Shown piece after piece: positions 63,969-64,000 of a stretch of 64,000 nucleotides of DNA. How positions within the stretch are numbered: position 1 is the stretch's first letter; every line of letters starts with the position of its first letter. The position numbers were made by a program, and so were the translations under genes. The notes beneath the pieces were generated by a model. It was not told the DNA's origin, did not search any database, and saw only the letters and a list, made by a program, of their open reading frames with translations. Origin of the DNA: CAWIVH01 sp963839475 (GTDB lineage: Bacteria > Acidobacteriota > UBA6911); assembly GCA_963839475.1 (NCBI GenBank), contig CAWIVH010000009.1, positions 78,126 to 142,125 of the forward strand, in the 5' to 3' direction.

Positions 63969-64000
63969 TATCGCAAAGAGCTGGGAGCGATGGAATCCTC

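Overview
The window looks like part of a chromosome from an uncultured or little-studied Gram-negative bacterium, most likely an Acidobacteriota member of the Solibacter type. This placement is inference from the mix of families: NHL-repeat proteins, a YVTN beta-propeller fused to a phosphoesterase, a giant beta-propeller sensor kinase, and many secreted proteins of unknown function. No rRNA, tRNA, IS transposase, phage gene or CRISPR array was seen.

Region 1 (1-31302) is a large exopolysaccharide locus of the Wzx/Wzy type. Minus-strand block A (9265 to 356) encodes a sigma-54-type response regulator, a Wza-like export protein, two GT4 glycosyltransferases, a heparinase II/III-like lyase and a frameshifted asparagine synthase-like amidotransferase. 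Minus-strand block B (15544 to 10704) encodes two CelD/BioF2-type acyltransferases around a DegT-type aminotransferase, plus a NodB-type deacetylase; together these suggest an N-acylated amino sugar. The plus-strand block (19164-31302) encodes a beta-barrel protein, a Wzz/BY-kinase, a polyprenyl-phosphate glycosylphosphotransferase, a GT2, an O-antigen ligase/polymerase, a Wzx flippase, an intact AsnB and a GT4. A secreted jelly-roll-like protein and an NHL-repeat protein lie between the blocks.

Region 2 (31400-41330) is an envelope and stress region: a zinc-dependent phospholipase C-like protein, small membrane proteins (two of the lmo0937 type), BrkB/YihY, an AI-2E-family permease, a SYLF protein, CsbD and a Gln-rich repeat protein. 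Six genes, five here and one at 9652, are preceded by nearly the same promoter: GAACTGACA, a 17-bp spacer and TATAAA. This shared promoter set is one of the two most interesting findings. A 263-bp element with 32-bp inverted ends lies in the gene-poor part at 40160-40422.

Region 3 (42389-52407) holds a secreted protein with two FGE-sulfatase-like domains that lack the catalytic cysteines, a beta-propeller histidine kinase with its LuxR-type regulator, a large secreted protein of unknown function and a probable ceramidase-like remnant.

Region 4 (52444-58468) is a tight five-gene operon: a coiled-coil protein, an inner-membrane OmpA-like protein, a Ras/Rab-like small GTPase, a hybrid histidine kinase with receiver and Hpt, and a metallo-beta-lactamase/receiver fusion. 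It has its own promoter and looks like an undescribed GTPase-coupled signalling system.

Region 5 (58745-63928, minus strand) has a small secreted protein, a large MscS-type channel and a YVTN-propeller phosphoesterase.

At least five genes carry apparent frameshifts, mostly single extra bases in short homopolymers. This pattern fits sequencing or assembly error better than decay of each gene.
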